From NCBI GenBank assembly GCA_043497085.1, contig JBIEKI010000001.1: a stretch of DNA of 64,000 nucleotides. The stretch is one strand, 5' to 3'. The notes under the pieces were generated by a model, which was given only the letters and a program-made list of their open reading frames with translations, made no database searches and was not told the origin of the DNA. Every line of letters starts with the position of its first letter. Within the stretch, counting starts at the first letter, position 1. Made by a program: the position numbers and the translations under genes. This stretch comes from Thalassobacillus sp043497085 (GTDB lineage Bacteria > Bacillota > Bacilli > Bacillales > Halobacillaceae). Of the stretch, positions 1-8,703 are shown one piece after another.

Positions 1-1198
1 GTCCAACTTCAGAGTTCTTATTTTCTATAGCTGATTTAAACGACTCAGCATCTTTGAAAATTTCAAGCTCAAAAAAAGAGTCTTTTTCTACAGGAAGTGG
101 AAGAACTTCCTTAGCAACAAAGCTATTAATCCAATGTATTGTTTTAGGACTGGCATTCATCCTCATTTGATCTGTTAACTTTACGGTTTTAGCTGAATAG
201 TGTCTTGTAATTTCCTCGAGCAAACTGTCGTTCCAATAGCTTTTAATTTTCAGAACTTGTTTAGGGTCAAAGATAACAATGGTAATTTTATTTCGTTTTA
301 TGATCTCATCCAACTGATTTTTATAGTTGAAATTGTTATAGGAATCTTCCTTTGTTAAAAGAAGGTGGGCTTCATCTATAAGAACAATATCTGCTGAAGC
401 TCCTGACTTCGTTTTCTCATTAATGAATGGTGTTGGCTTCATTAGGTTTTTTTTCTTAATATTCGGCAAGCTATTAGCAATATTTTTATATGTCTTCAGC
501 ATCTCGCCATTATTCACAAGTAAGTAATTATCGGTTCCTTGTAGGAGAGAGCTGCTATCCTTAGATAAATACTGAAGAGTATTAAATAAAGAGCTTAATA
601 GGACACTTTTACCCGTCCCAGCATCCCCTTCAACTGTAATTACATGGTTGCCCTCTAACATGATATGTTCCTTACAGAAATCAAGAATTTCATTTTTAAT
701 ATCCAGCTGCAGAGGTGATAATTCCTTATAAGGTGATAGTTTATAAATATCTTTGTTCCTAAGATTTTCAAGGGTATCACTCACAATTTTCTCTTCACGA
801 AGCTTCTCCCAAATTGCTTGAAAAAGCTCTTCATTATAGAATGATTTTTCAAAGTAATTGTGCGTTTCCCTTGAGCAGGTCTGACTTACATTTTGCAATT
901 GAAAGTGGTTATCGGCAATAAAATAATTAATCAAGTTTGACTCAATATTATACGTAGCAGACTGATTAAACTTCTCGTGTCCAATTAAAATAGACCGGTT
1001 TAAATTCCTTCGCCTTTTATCCTCTAAATGGTTCTTTAACCTTCTTGTAGCCTGAACGGTTTGTCCGATATAAGCTGATGGCCTTTTTCTCTCGTTATAA
1101 AGAATATAGACAATAGGATAATTATTTAGATGAACCTGCTTAACGGTATAGTCTGAAGTCTGTGTAAAATCTCTGTTTTCAAATACTAATTCACTCAT
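1..1198 (-). CDS. GIY-YIG nuclease fused to Schlafen-type (DUF2075) helicase, 3' end missing
   Basis: The gene runs off the left edge; 399 codons are visible. I translated it by hand from an ATG at 1198. Residues about 25-55 read VYILYNE..SAYIGQT followed by RRLKNHL, a GIY-YIG endonuclease start. After a linker comes a P-loop (EGDAGTGKSVLL), a Walker B/DEAH-like motif (IVLIDEAHLL), IVIFDPKQ and LTDQMRMN, the motif series of the DUF2075/SLFN-g3 superfamily 1 helicase domain. The combination is a known bacterial architecture of unknown role, probably acting on DNA or RNA. The gene is AT-rich like the genes that follow on the other strand, and is divergent from them. The C-terminal helicase motifs lie outside the window. 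Confidence 0.8.
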   Translation of the reverse strand, partial: MSELVFENRDFTQTSDYTVKQVHLNNYPIVYILYNERKRPSAYIGQTVQATRRLKNHLEDKRRRNLNRSILIGHEKFNQSATYNIESNLINYFIADNHFQLQNVSQTCSRETHNYFEKSFYNEELFQAIWEKLREEKIVSDTLENLRNKDIYKLSPYKELSPLQLDIKNEILDFCKEHIMLEGNHVITVEGDAGTGKSVLLSSLFNTLQYLSKDSSSLLQGTDNYLLVNNGEMLKTYKNIANSLPNIKKKNLMKPTPFINEKTKSGASADIVLIDEAHLLLTKEDSYNNFNYKNQLDEIIKRNKITIVIFDPKQVLKIKSYWNDSLLEEITRHYSAKTVKLTDQMRMNASPKTIHWINSFVAKEVLPLPVEKDSFFELEIFKDAESFKSAIENKNSEVG

Positions 1199-1421
1199 AT
1201 TTGTAGCCTCATTGTTTCTTTTTAAGATAATAGTATCATAAAATAGGGTTTTGATTTAACAATTTATGGATTATGAAGAGTTAACTAGTATATTATAAAA
1301 GTGTTAGAACTTGTCAATTAAATAGGTGTGAGAAAGTGAAACACCAACGAATTAATTAGGCTAGAACCTCCCCCTCTAAGGTAGACAAAAATATTGATTC
1401 TTTTTAGAAAGGAGATTAAAA
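1199..1421. other. AT-rich divergent intergenic region
   Basis: Separates the helicase gene on the minus strand from the SEC-C gene on the plus strand, so it must hold both promoters. I could not fix convincing -35/-10 pairs because the whole stretch is AT-rich. A good ribosome binding site (AAAGGAG) sits 7-8 bases before the ATG at 1422. Confidence 0.4.
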
Positions 1422-3866
1422 ATGAAGAATAGGAAAACAAAACCTCTAAAACCAGATGATTATGTAAGATATGGTCCAATTGAAATTGCAAGATTTGGAA
1501 ATGAAGTAATTATGAAAAATAATATGACAGAAGAAGATCATCAAGATTATTTTAGTAATTTAGCAAACGAATACCCTGAAATAAAATCTAAAATAAATCA
1601 GCTTGTTCATGAAATTCGTGATTTAGTAGCAAGCTGTAATCCGTTAATGCTATTACATCAAAGTTATCAAAATATGTTTATGTCTATGTTAGGCACAACA
1701 TCAGAATTTCAATATGGCTTTGATGAAATAGTTGCCGTACGAATGCTAGACTACGTACAAAGTGTAATTGTTTCAACTGGTCCCCCAAAAAGTGTAAATG
1801 GGGAAGATGATATAGACACTTGGGGTATTATTTATAATAAAGTGTCTGAGCTTTATAGTAGTCTAAGTCACTACCACATTTGTCATTCGGCTTATTTAAA
1901 GAAGACAGATCCAAATTTTAAAGAGAATTATAATTCTCTTTATGTTCAAGCACAAGAATTAAAAACTACAGTAAGAGGTCAAAGATATCCTGTTCATGAA
2001 TTTACTCATCATTTTGATTTATTATCCCCACATGAAGAGGTTTTTCAAGAACTTTTTGGTATTGGTATAAAGGAGTTCCTATTAGGTATGGAAAAAATGC
2101 AAACATCCTTGATGCGAGGGATGGATAATGCAATGCAGGATTTAGAAACTCTTATGGAAAAGACTATCCCTTTATTTGGAGAAGAATTCGAAAATATTCC
2201 GAAAGAATCTCGAGAAGAAATGGATAAATTATTAAAAGAATTAGAATTGAAGGAGCTTAGTGACACATTTATTGGGCGATGTGTAGGATATGATTTGTTT
2301 GATGTAGAGAAAGTAACGGGACTTCCTAGAGTTTTATTAGAAGAGCTATCTTGGAAAATAGGAGAAGATAAGATTTTTTACTCTGAAGGCGATTATGCAG
2401 GATGGCCATTGAAAAGATTACCAATTGAAGAACGTCCTTTTATTTGCATAGAGGAAAAAATCTTTTGTTTTGATTACTATAGTCTTTTCGATAACTTGTA
2501 CAGAGTTATTCAAAGGTTAATGTTTAGACTTAAGCCGGAATATAAAAGTGAATGGAACGTGAGACAAAAGCAGGTGTCAGAAAAATTGCCTTTTGCTTTG
2601 TTCGATAAGTTACTTCCTGAATCTGAATCGTATAGCTCTATCTACTATCAAAGCAAAACTGGTAATAATGGAAAAAAACAATGGTGTGAATGTGATGGGC
2701 TTTTAATATTTGATGAACATTTGATCGTTATAGAAGTGAAGGCAGGTTCATTTACCTATACCTCCCCTTCTACTGATTTCAGGGCTTTTGTTAAATCAAT
2801 TGAAAATCTAGCAAAAAAGCCTCATGAGCAAGCAAGTAGATTTATAGACACCTTAAAAACAGAAGGGAAAATCATAATTTGTAATGAGGAGCATGAGCCG
2901 ATAAAAGAATTAAACTATGATGATTATAGGCATATAGTTTCCTGTAATGTTACTATTGATAATTTTAACGAGTTTGCAGCTAGGCTTAATAAGCTATCTG
3001 CTATTGGGATTGAACTAGGTGATATACCATCATGGAATGTCGCGCTTGATGAACTGAGGGTATATGCTGATTACTTTAATTCTCTAAGTATGTTTCTTCA
3101 TTTTTTGGAGCAGCGTGTAAAGGCATCAAGATCGAATGATTTAGAACTTATTGATGAGTTAGACCATTTAGGTATGTACATTGAGCATAACCTATACACT
3201 CAAACTTCTGAATCAAGAAATGGTATGATAGCACATTGGCATGGTTATAGGGAAGAGTTAGATAATTATTTTTCAATGTTAGTTTTTCCAGACGTTGAAA
3301 CGCCCAAGAAACCTCAACAAGCAATTCCACAGAAGCTAAGAGAAATTATTGATATTCTCGATAAACAAAGAAAAAGCGGATTTACTAGAGTTGCTAGTGA
3401 TCTACTTAATTTAAACGGTGATACACGAGTTGAGGTTGATAGTAAGATAAATACCTTGATGAATAGACAAACAGAAGTAAAAAGAGTCATGCCTCTAAGT
3501 CTGTTTGGAGAAACCAAAATTACTTTCATTTGTAATCAAAATGGAATTAGTAGATTTACTGGAGAAAAAGCAAAAGATTATGTTATTGCAACAATGTTAA
3601 AACCTAATGATGCTATTAGGTTAGCATTGTATTTAGATTACGACTCTAAGAGTAAATTATATAACGTAGATTTCGACTTTCTTACTAAGGATGATATTCC
3701 ACCTGAAAGAGCTACAGAGTTTAGTGAATTAACTGAAAGGTATGCACAACAACGCATACTATCATATAAAAAGCAAAATGGTATAAAGAAGATTGGAAGA
3801 AATGATTCATGTCCTTGCGGAAGTGGAAAAAAGTATAAAAAATGCTGTGGGAGAAATAACTTATAA
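1422..3866 (+). CDS. Large SEC-C motif protein with PD-(D/E)XK nuclease-like core
   Basis: This 814-residue protein ends in a textbook SEC-C zinc motif (NDSCPCGSGKKYKKCC, about residues 796-811), the CxC-x8-CC finger first known from SecA and found at the end of many accessory proteins. Around residues 420-443 the pattern CDGLLIFDEHLIVIEVKAG (Asp, then ExK at the end of a strand) looks like the core of a PD-(D/E)XK nuclease of the NERD/Mrr kind. The N-terminal 400 residues are mostly helical with no motif I recognise. The start has a strong RBS. The next two genes follow closely on the same strand, so it probably heads an operon. Function is unknown; a nucleic-acid-cutting or defence role is inference from the motif and the setting. 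Confidence 0.75.
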   Translation: MKNRKTKPLKPDDYVRYGPIEIARFGNEVIMKNNMTEEDHQDYFSNLANEYPEIKSKINQLVHEIRDLVASCNPLMLLHQSYQNMFMSMLGTTSEFQYGFDEIVAVRMLDYVQSVIVSTGPPKSVNGEDDIDTWGIIYNKVSELYSSLSHYHICHSAYLKKTDPNFKENYNSLYVQAQELKTTVRGQRYPVHEFTHHFDLLSPHEEVFQELFGIGIKEFLLGMEKMQTSLMRGMDNAMQDLETLMEKTIPLFGEEFENIPKESREEMDKLLKELELKELSDTFIGRCVGYDLFDVEKVTGLPRVLLEELSWKIGEDKIFYSEGDYAGWPLKRLPIEERPFICIEEKIFCFDYYSLFDNLYRVIQRLMFRLKPEYKSEWNVRQKQVSEKLPFALFDKLLPESESYSSIYYQSKTGNNGKKQWCECDGLLIFDEHLIVIEVKAGSFTYTSPSTDFRAFVKSIENLAKKPHEQASRFIDTLKTEGKIIICNEEHEPIKELNYDDYRHIVSCNVTIDNFNEFAARLNKLSAIGIELGDIPSWNVALDELRVYADYFNSLSMFLHFLEQRVKASRSNDLELIDELDHLGMYIEHNLYTQTSESRNGMIAHWHGYREELDNYFSMLVFPDVETPKKPQQAIPQKLREIIDILDKQRKSGFTRVASDLLNLNGDTRVEVDSKINTLMNRQTEVKRVMPLSLFGETKITFICNQNGISRFTGEKAKDYVIATMLKPNDAIRLALYLDYDSKSKLYNVDFDFLTKDDIPPERATEFSELTERYAQQRILSYKKQNGIKKIGRNDSCPCGSGKKYKKCCGRNNL

Positions 3867-3932
3867 ATCACTGTGAACTTTTGGGGATTTAAGGTGGAAT
3901 GCTAGATTTAACAAACAGTTGAAGATTTGGAG

Positions 3933-5030
3933 ATGAGTTTTAAAGTGGAAATAACCAATATTGTTACAGAAAATCCAGAGGAAGAACAATGGAAATTACT
4001 GTTGAGGTTTGGATATCCTTCTAATATAAAAAAATATTCTGATAAAATGCAACACAATTCAAATGAAGAATTAACTGAATTTATTGCAGGTTCAATTATG
4101 CAGTCTCATGCTTACTTTGAAGCCGCAAAGCATTCATCTCTCTATATAACCCCTTTATTGATTTATTATGGTGTCACTAATCTATTGGCGGGGTCTGCAA
4201 GTCTAAAACTAGGTGAAAAAATTGATATAAGAGGTCATGGTATGACAATGACACCTCCTACAGATTTAAAGGCAGGAATAGGTAAGTCATTTATTTCAAT
4301 AAAAGATGCTGAATATGGTGGTTTTTCGAGATTTAATGAGATTTATTCAAGTAATATTCTTCCTAATGGAATAAATTTAGAGTTAATGGAGTTATTTAGT
4401 ATTATTCCGGATTTAAGAAATGACTTTGAGAATCGTTATTCAACTAACTCAAACGTACTTCCCATTGAAATTGTTAAACTGAGAAATAGAACTATCGAGA
4501 GAATAAACTTCGGTGAGTGCCCATATCTTGAACACAATCTTAATCTATTAGAAAAGGTTAAAGATTTAAAAGAGAATTATTTGAGACCAGAAATTCAAAA
4601 AGAAAGAGTAATCCTTAATAGAAAAATCAAACATAGGGATATTGGAGTATACTCTCTATATGGGAGAAAATACCTGCAATTATCTTTTGAAAAACATGGT
4701 AAGCAAGTTAATTTATCTCCCTTAATTGCAATGTATACAGGATTATTCGGTCTTGGTTTTTTATCACGTTATAACCCAAGTATATGGAATCCCTTTATTC
4801 AAAAAGATATAACTGGGGAGAAACTATTAGTTGAGAAGTTTTTAGCTGTTTCAATTCGACACATACCCAATCTAGTTTTGAATTTTATTGAGGATAAGAA
4901 TATACAGTTTATTAATGAGACAGATGGAATTACTGATTTAAGATTTACTACTTTAAGTGAAGATATTGACAAAATTGTAAAAGAACAATTGGAGTATTTG
5001 CTTTACGGAAAGGGGATTAAATATAAATGA
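3933..5030 (+). CDS. YaaC-like protein
   Basis: About 365 residues. The central segment with SHAYFEAAKHSSLYITPLLIYYG followed by NLLAG and RGHGM matches what I know of the YaaC family (Bacillus subtilis YaaC, function unknown). In B. subtilis yaaC lies by gyrA/guaB near oriC, but this copy sits in an AT-rich accessory block and is probably a paralogue. The reading frame opens at a TTG (3927), but the ATG at 3933 is better placed behind the weak GAAG at 3921. The last four bases overlap the next gene (ATGA), so the two proteins are probably co-translated. Confidence 0.6.
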   Translation: MSFKVEITNIVTENPEEEQWKLLLRFGYPSNIKKYSDKMQHNSNEELTEFIAGSIMQSHAYFEAAKHSSLYITPLLIYYGVTNLLAGSASLKLGEKIDIRGHGMTMTPPTDLKAGIGKSFISIKDAEYGGFSRFNEIYSSNILPNGINLELMELFSIIPDLRNDFENRYSTNSNVLPIEIVKLRNRTIERINFGECPYLEHNLNLLEKVKDLKENYLRPEIQKERVILNRKIKHRDIGVYSLYGRKYLQLSFEKHGKQVNLSPLIAMYTGLFGLGFLSRYNPSIWNPFIQKDITGEKLLVEKFLAVSIRHIPNLVLNFIEDKNIQFINETDGITDLRFTTLSEDIDKIVKEQLEYLLYGKGIKYK

Positions 5031-6070
5031 GTATTTTAAAGGTTGCGTATGAATTATGTAAAACCGTTATAAAATCACCTCTAAGAGAAGAAGTGTCTGT
5101 AATGATGAATGAAATAAATCATTTCCAGGAAGTTCAAATTGGTCAAAAACTAGATAAGTATGAAATGGGTAAATCGATAAGAAACCAAAGTGCAGTAAAA
5201 GCAAATATACAATTCTATGGGTATTTAATAGCAAATCACAAGAGAAAAGAGATTGAAAAAGATCTGAATTGTCTAGTACCAGAATTATCACAGAAACATT
5301 TTAATTTATTGACCAAATTACATAAAGAATTTATGTTTGTGGACGAAAAAATAATCAAATTATTACCTGATAATTTGATTCACAGACGTACATTAAATCC
5401 TTATAGTATGTATGGGAATGTTGTAAGTAAGGATTTAAGTAGTTTTAAGTCATCTATATTTTCAGAAGATCAGTTGGAAAGATTAAAATCTTCCTTTAGA
5501 AAACATAAGGGGTTTCAAGAAATAGGTAAAATACCAGTCAATTTATATTCTGAATTAAATAAAGTAAGTGACGAGAAAATTGAAAATACTAATTATGTAT
5601 TTACAGATAGGTTATATAAAGCTGGGGTTATGACTTACCCAGATGACATGTTAGAAGCTATTAGAAGTGCAAAGAGAGGAAATGCTTTAATACCTTTAAA
5701 ATATATGTTTTCTTTAATGTGTATTAGAGAATCAATACACACTCTAAATCAACTTATCTATCAAGCCTTTTTACAAGATAAATTACCAGTATATAATGAA
5801 GATAACTTAATTAGTATTGAGAGTTCCTCGCATCTAGGGGGGGAAGGATATACTTTAAAATCCCAGTATGAGTATAATTCCAAGCCAAGAGATCTAGTAC
5901 ATGTCATTAACCCTTATGATACCGAACATATTCCGAAGCTCTGTCAAATTGAAAGTGCCACTATTAGCTTTAAAAATGAATTTGGAAGTCATGAAGATTT
6001 AAAACTTAGAGTTATTGATGAGGACTTAAATCCTTTTAAAGGTATTCTTGAATCCTCAAATTACAGATAA
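5027..6070 (+). CDS. Unknown protein co-translated with the YaaC-like gene
   Basis: 347 residues, soluble, rich in Lys and Glu, no signal peptide or membrane segment and no motif I recognise. The ATG overlaps the stop of the upstream gene, which suggests coupled translation and a shared function with the YaaC-like protein. A Rho-independent terminator follows at 6091, closing the operon that starts at 1422. AT-rich codon use matches its neighbours and differs from genes after 8.7 kb, consistent with horizontal transfer as one block. Confidence 0.65.
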   Translation: MSILKVAYELCKTVIKSPLREEVSVMMNEINHFQEVQIGQKLDKYEMGKSIRNQSAVKANIQFYGYLIANHKRKEIEKDLNCLVPELSQKHFNLLTKLHKEFMFVDEKIIKLLPDNLIHRRTLNPYSMYGNVVSKDLSSFKSSIFSEDQLERLKSSFRKHKGFQEIGKIPVNLYSELNKVSDEKIENTNYVFTDRLYKAGVMTYPDDMLEAIRSAKRGNALIPLKYMFSLMCIRESIHTLNQLIYQAFLQDKLPVYNEDNLISIESSSHLGGEGYTLKSQYEYNSKPRDLVHVINPYDTEHIPKLCQIESATISFKNEFGSHEDLKLRVIDEDLNPFKGILESSNYR

Positions 6071-6090
6071 AGAATGAATAAATATGTTAA

Positions 6091-6125
6091 TAAGCACTGA
6101 AGTGTTTCTTCCAGTGCTTATTTTT
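6091..6125 (+). terminator. Terminator of the 1422-6070 operon
   Basis: Nine-base stem TAAGCACTG/CAGTGCTTA around a 12-base loop, followed by five T. Confidence 0.75.
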
Positions 6126-6297
6126 ATAAGTTAGAGTTTGTAACTTTTTACTTGTCAATGCCTCTTAAAATTATTAATCAAATTTTTAAAATATTCACTT
6201 TTTATTTTGATCCAGAGGTCAGCTTTAATTATAGGATTAGAAAGAGGTTATTAATAAATTTAAAGATTCACTATCTTTAATTCACAATAAAATAAAA

Positions 6298-7398
6298 ATG
6301 CATTTGGGGTTGTTTAATGTGAACGCAAGAGAATATTATTATACTCATATTAATCCAAGTCATAAAGGGAAGAGTTATCAAAAGATATACCAGAAGGAAT
6401 ACTATGAAAAAATAAACGAGAGGAAAGCTAGGAAAATACTTAATCACATTCCAAGGAGAAGTAATGATAGATTAATAGAAGATTTAATAGCAAATCTAAC
6501 ATCAATTCATACGGGGAAAATAAAACAAAGAATAGAGAATTTATTTGTATATAAAGTGAGAGATAAAGTAAGTAATGCAGGTGCAAAAGAAGGCGATAAA
6601 AGTTACTGGGGGGATTTAATAGCGTTCAATGTAGGCTTGTCTGATGTTTGTTATCAGTTTGTAACAGTTTTTTATGATTTTTTAGAATTAAGAGTAGATA
6701 AACCTAAACCTTTTATGCAGATGCAATTAATTGTGAGGTTAACAAAAATTTCAATGGCAAGTCTTGAATGGGAAGCAAATGGAAATCACATTCAACTTAA
6801 AGAAAAAACAATAATAGAGCTTATTTCTAAGCAAAGTGAAAGAAAGGCTGTCGGAATTGCCACTCTCACAGATAATTTCATTCTTTCTCATGAAATTTCA
6901 CATCATTTATTAGGTCATACTGGTAGAGCGAACGATGGGCTTAAACTTATAAACTTATTACCTGAAAGTTGTAGGTTTTGGGAAAAAGAAAGAGGAAGTA
7001 TTGCTAATGAATTTCAAGCAGATGCAATGGCAATTTTACTAATGTTAGGTGTATCGCAAGATAACTTCCAAGACAAACTCTCCAGTAAAGCCCAAAAAGC
7101 TTTTGAAACAGCAATGGGCTCACTGTTAACATTAGAAATTTTAAAAGTAATTTCGTTAAATCCTAATGAGGGAAGTGCCAGTCATCCATCCATAAATAAA
7201 AGAATAGAACAAGTTCAATGCATATTAAAAGTTTTTATTGAAGAGTCAATTTTTACTGAACTAATGGAATCCATAAATAACTTTGGTAATTTGATAAAGA
7301 TTACAAAAGCAAGAGTGAAAAGGAATGATTCGGTTAAAAATGTTTTAAGGGATCGTAAATTAAAAAAAGAGTTTGATTTTAAGAATCCATTTATATGA
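6298..7398 (+). CDS. HExxH metallopeptidase-like protein (M48-like)
   Basis: 366 residues. The motif HEISHHLLGH (about residues 198-207) gives an HExxH zinc site, and NEFQADAMA about 40 residues later supplies the third ligand (ExxxD), the spacing used by gluzincin peptidases such as M48. No membrane segment or signal peptide is visible, so it would act in the cytoplasm. The ATG at 6298 lacks a clear RBS; a GTG at 6319 preceded by GGGG is an alternative start. It stands alone after a terminator and is followed by another. Same AT-rich composition as the upstream genes. The substrate is unknown; HExxH proteins of this kind occur in toxin-antitoxin (ImmA-like) and defence islands, which is only a suggestion here. 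Confidence 0.7.
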   Translation: MHLGLFNVNAREYYYTHINPSHKGKSYQKIYQKEYYEKINERKARKILNHIPRRSNDRLIEDLIANLTSIHTGKIKQRIENLFVYKVRDKVSNAGAKEGDKSYWGDLIAFNVGLSDVCYQFVTVFYDFLELRVDKPKPFMQMQLIVRLTKISMASLEWEANGNHIQLKEKTIIELISKQSERKAVGIATLTDNFILSHEISHHLLGHTGRANDGLKLINLLPESCRFWEKERGSIANEFQADAMAILLMLGVSQDNFQDKLSSKAQKAFETAMGSLLTLEILKVISLNPNEGSASHPSINKRIEQVQCILKVFIEESIFTELMESINNFGNLIKITKARVKRNDSVKNVLRDRKLKKEFDFKNPFI

Positions 7399-7473
7399 GC
7401 AATGTATACATAATTGGATTAATTAGAACTTTATTAATATTTGAAGAACAAGGATAAGATACGCTTTAAAAAA

Positions 7474-7505
7474 GCGGCAAATTTAATAACTTGCCGCCTT
7501 CTTAT
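7474..7505 (+). terminator. Terminator after the HExxH gene
   Basis: Stem GCGGCAA/TTGCCGC (7474-7480, 7491-7497) followed by a T-rich stretch. Confidence 0.6.
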
Positions 7506-7626
7506 TGGTACTTTTAACTTGGAATTAATCTTCATATCTTTATTATCATTAAAAAATTTCACAAAAGGTAAATTTTTTGCCTCTTAAATAACCACGGTGA
7601 ACCGTACCATAAGTAAGTGAGGATAT

Positions 7627-7679
7627 AACAAGCCAAAATATCAAGTTTTGTATAGGGAACTTGCATATTTCGGCTTGTT
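7627..7679 (-). terminator. Long inverted repeat, possible minus-strand terminator
   Basis: Arms of about 21 bases (7627-7647 and 7658-7679) pair with one mismatch and one bulge around a ten-base loop. It lies just past the end of the small minus-strand gene at 7696. The T run after it on the minus strand is poor, so it may be a stability structure rather than a terminator. Confidence 0.45.
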
Positions 7680-7695
7680 CAACCTGTTTTCATTA

Positions 7696-7809
7696 TTATT
7701 TTTTAGATTTTCTTCTTTCGAGTCTAAATAAATAGAGCGCCATGGATAGATAGGTCAAAAATAGTAGCAACAAAAAGACTGGTGTGGACAAAACATTTAG
7801 AACGAACAT
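7696..7809 (-). CDS. 37-residue single-pass membrane protein
   Basis: Starts at an ATG (7809) behind GAGGTGAG. The peptide begins MFVLNVLSTPVF, has one hydrophobic helix of about 20 residues and ends in a basic tail (RLERRKSKK). It begins 24 bases after the stop of the larger membrane protein gene upstream, so it is probably the last gene of a two-gene operon. I do not recognise a family; the RBS, composition and topology argue that it is real. Confidence 0.55.
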   Translation of the reverse strand: MFVLNVLSTPVFLLLLFLTYLSMALYLFRLERRKSKK

Positions 7810-7833
7810 CAAGAGTCTCACCTCATCGTTTAA

Positions 7834-8340
7834 TCAATAGAGCGGAACCGGGAACATGATATAAAAAAGTGCCGCAGCTGGTAAAGCAAGAATAAGTGCG
7901 AAAGCAGGTTTTCTATAATGGATAAGCAAAAACAAAAACAATGTGGCGTTTAACCAAATATTCTGCCAGCTATTCCATCCATCTCCGTATACATACATCC
8001 CTTTATGAGCAAATAATGCCTCAATAATGGTGTAAAAAATCACCCAAACTGTTATATAGATAATTTTTGCATTACGAGCTGTAGGCATTCGCTGGAAAAA
8101 AATAATCAGAGTCACCGGACATATATAAAACGTGAAAAATAAATTAATTGTCATATGGTTTAACCATTCTGCCGTGATCCCCTGAAAAGCCCAGAGTAAT
8201 TGATCGTGATAAATAGTGTTATACGTCATGTTTATGGCAATGAAAAATAAAACCGTAGGATATTGGTCATTTACACGTGACCAATCAATAAATTTATAAG
8301 CAAATAAACTCCAAATAATCAAAACTAATAATAAATACAT
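7834..8340 (-). CDS. Multi-pass membrane protein, CBO0543-like
   Basis: 168 residues with five to six hydrophobic helices covering nearly the whole length. The pattern (short N-terminal helix, Trp/Tyr-rich loops, YGDGWNSWQN between helices) recalls the CBO0543 family of small Bacillus/Clostridium membrane proteins, function unknown. ATG at 8340 behind AAGAGGTGG. Likely co-transcribed with the small gene at 7696. Confidence 0.6.
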   Translation of the reverse strand: MYLLLVLIIWSLFAYKFIDWSRVNDQYPTVLFFIAINMTYNTIYHDQLLWAFQGITAEWLNHMTINLFFTFYICPVTLIIFFQRMPTARNAKIIYITVWVIFYTIIEALFAHKGMYVYGDGWNSWQNIWLNATLFLFLLIHYRKPAFALILALPAAALFYIMFPVPLY

Positions 8341-8703
8341 AGTCCACCTCTTGATATTAGTAGAAACTATGAGGTATTATCGCCAAAATTAACACTCTTA
8401 TGCAATATTCATTTGCGGTATATATACTTACCATTTGATTTGTGCTATGTATCAATAATTAATTACCATACCTCAGTAAAACACGAAATGTGGTCAACTT
8501 CTGTTATCCTAGCTTCAGATGGTGTTGTGACCATTTCAGGGATAGGTGTATAAAATCGGTTCTAAGAACGTATGTAAAGTACCTCATTTAGATACATTTC
8601 GTAGAAACGTACCCTAAGTAAAAAAGTTTTTTAGAATCATATAGCCATAGCTAGCAGGTCCATTTGTTATGGGTAAAGTAAATTGAAAGGTTGAAGATAA
8701 ATT
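8341..8703. other. Intergenic region without a recognised gene
   Basis: 363 bases between divergent genes. It must contain both promoters, but I see no strong -35/-10 pair, terminator or repeat. This is also where base composition shifts from the AT-rich island to the more GC-rich chromosome. Confidence 0.4.

Noticed and set aside
2045..3871. Several minus-strand reading frames inside the SEC-C gene
   Set aside because: They are antisense shadows with no RBS and low-complexity Ser/Phe/Leu composition.
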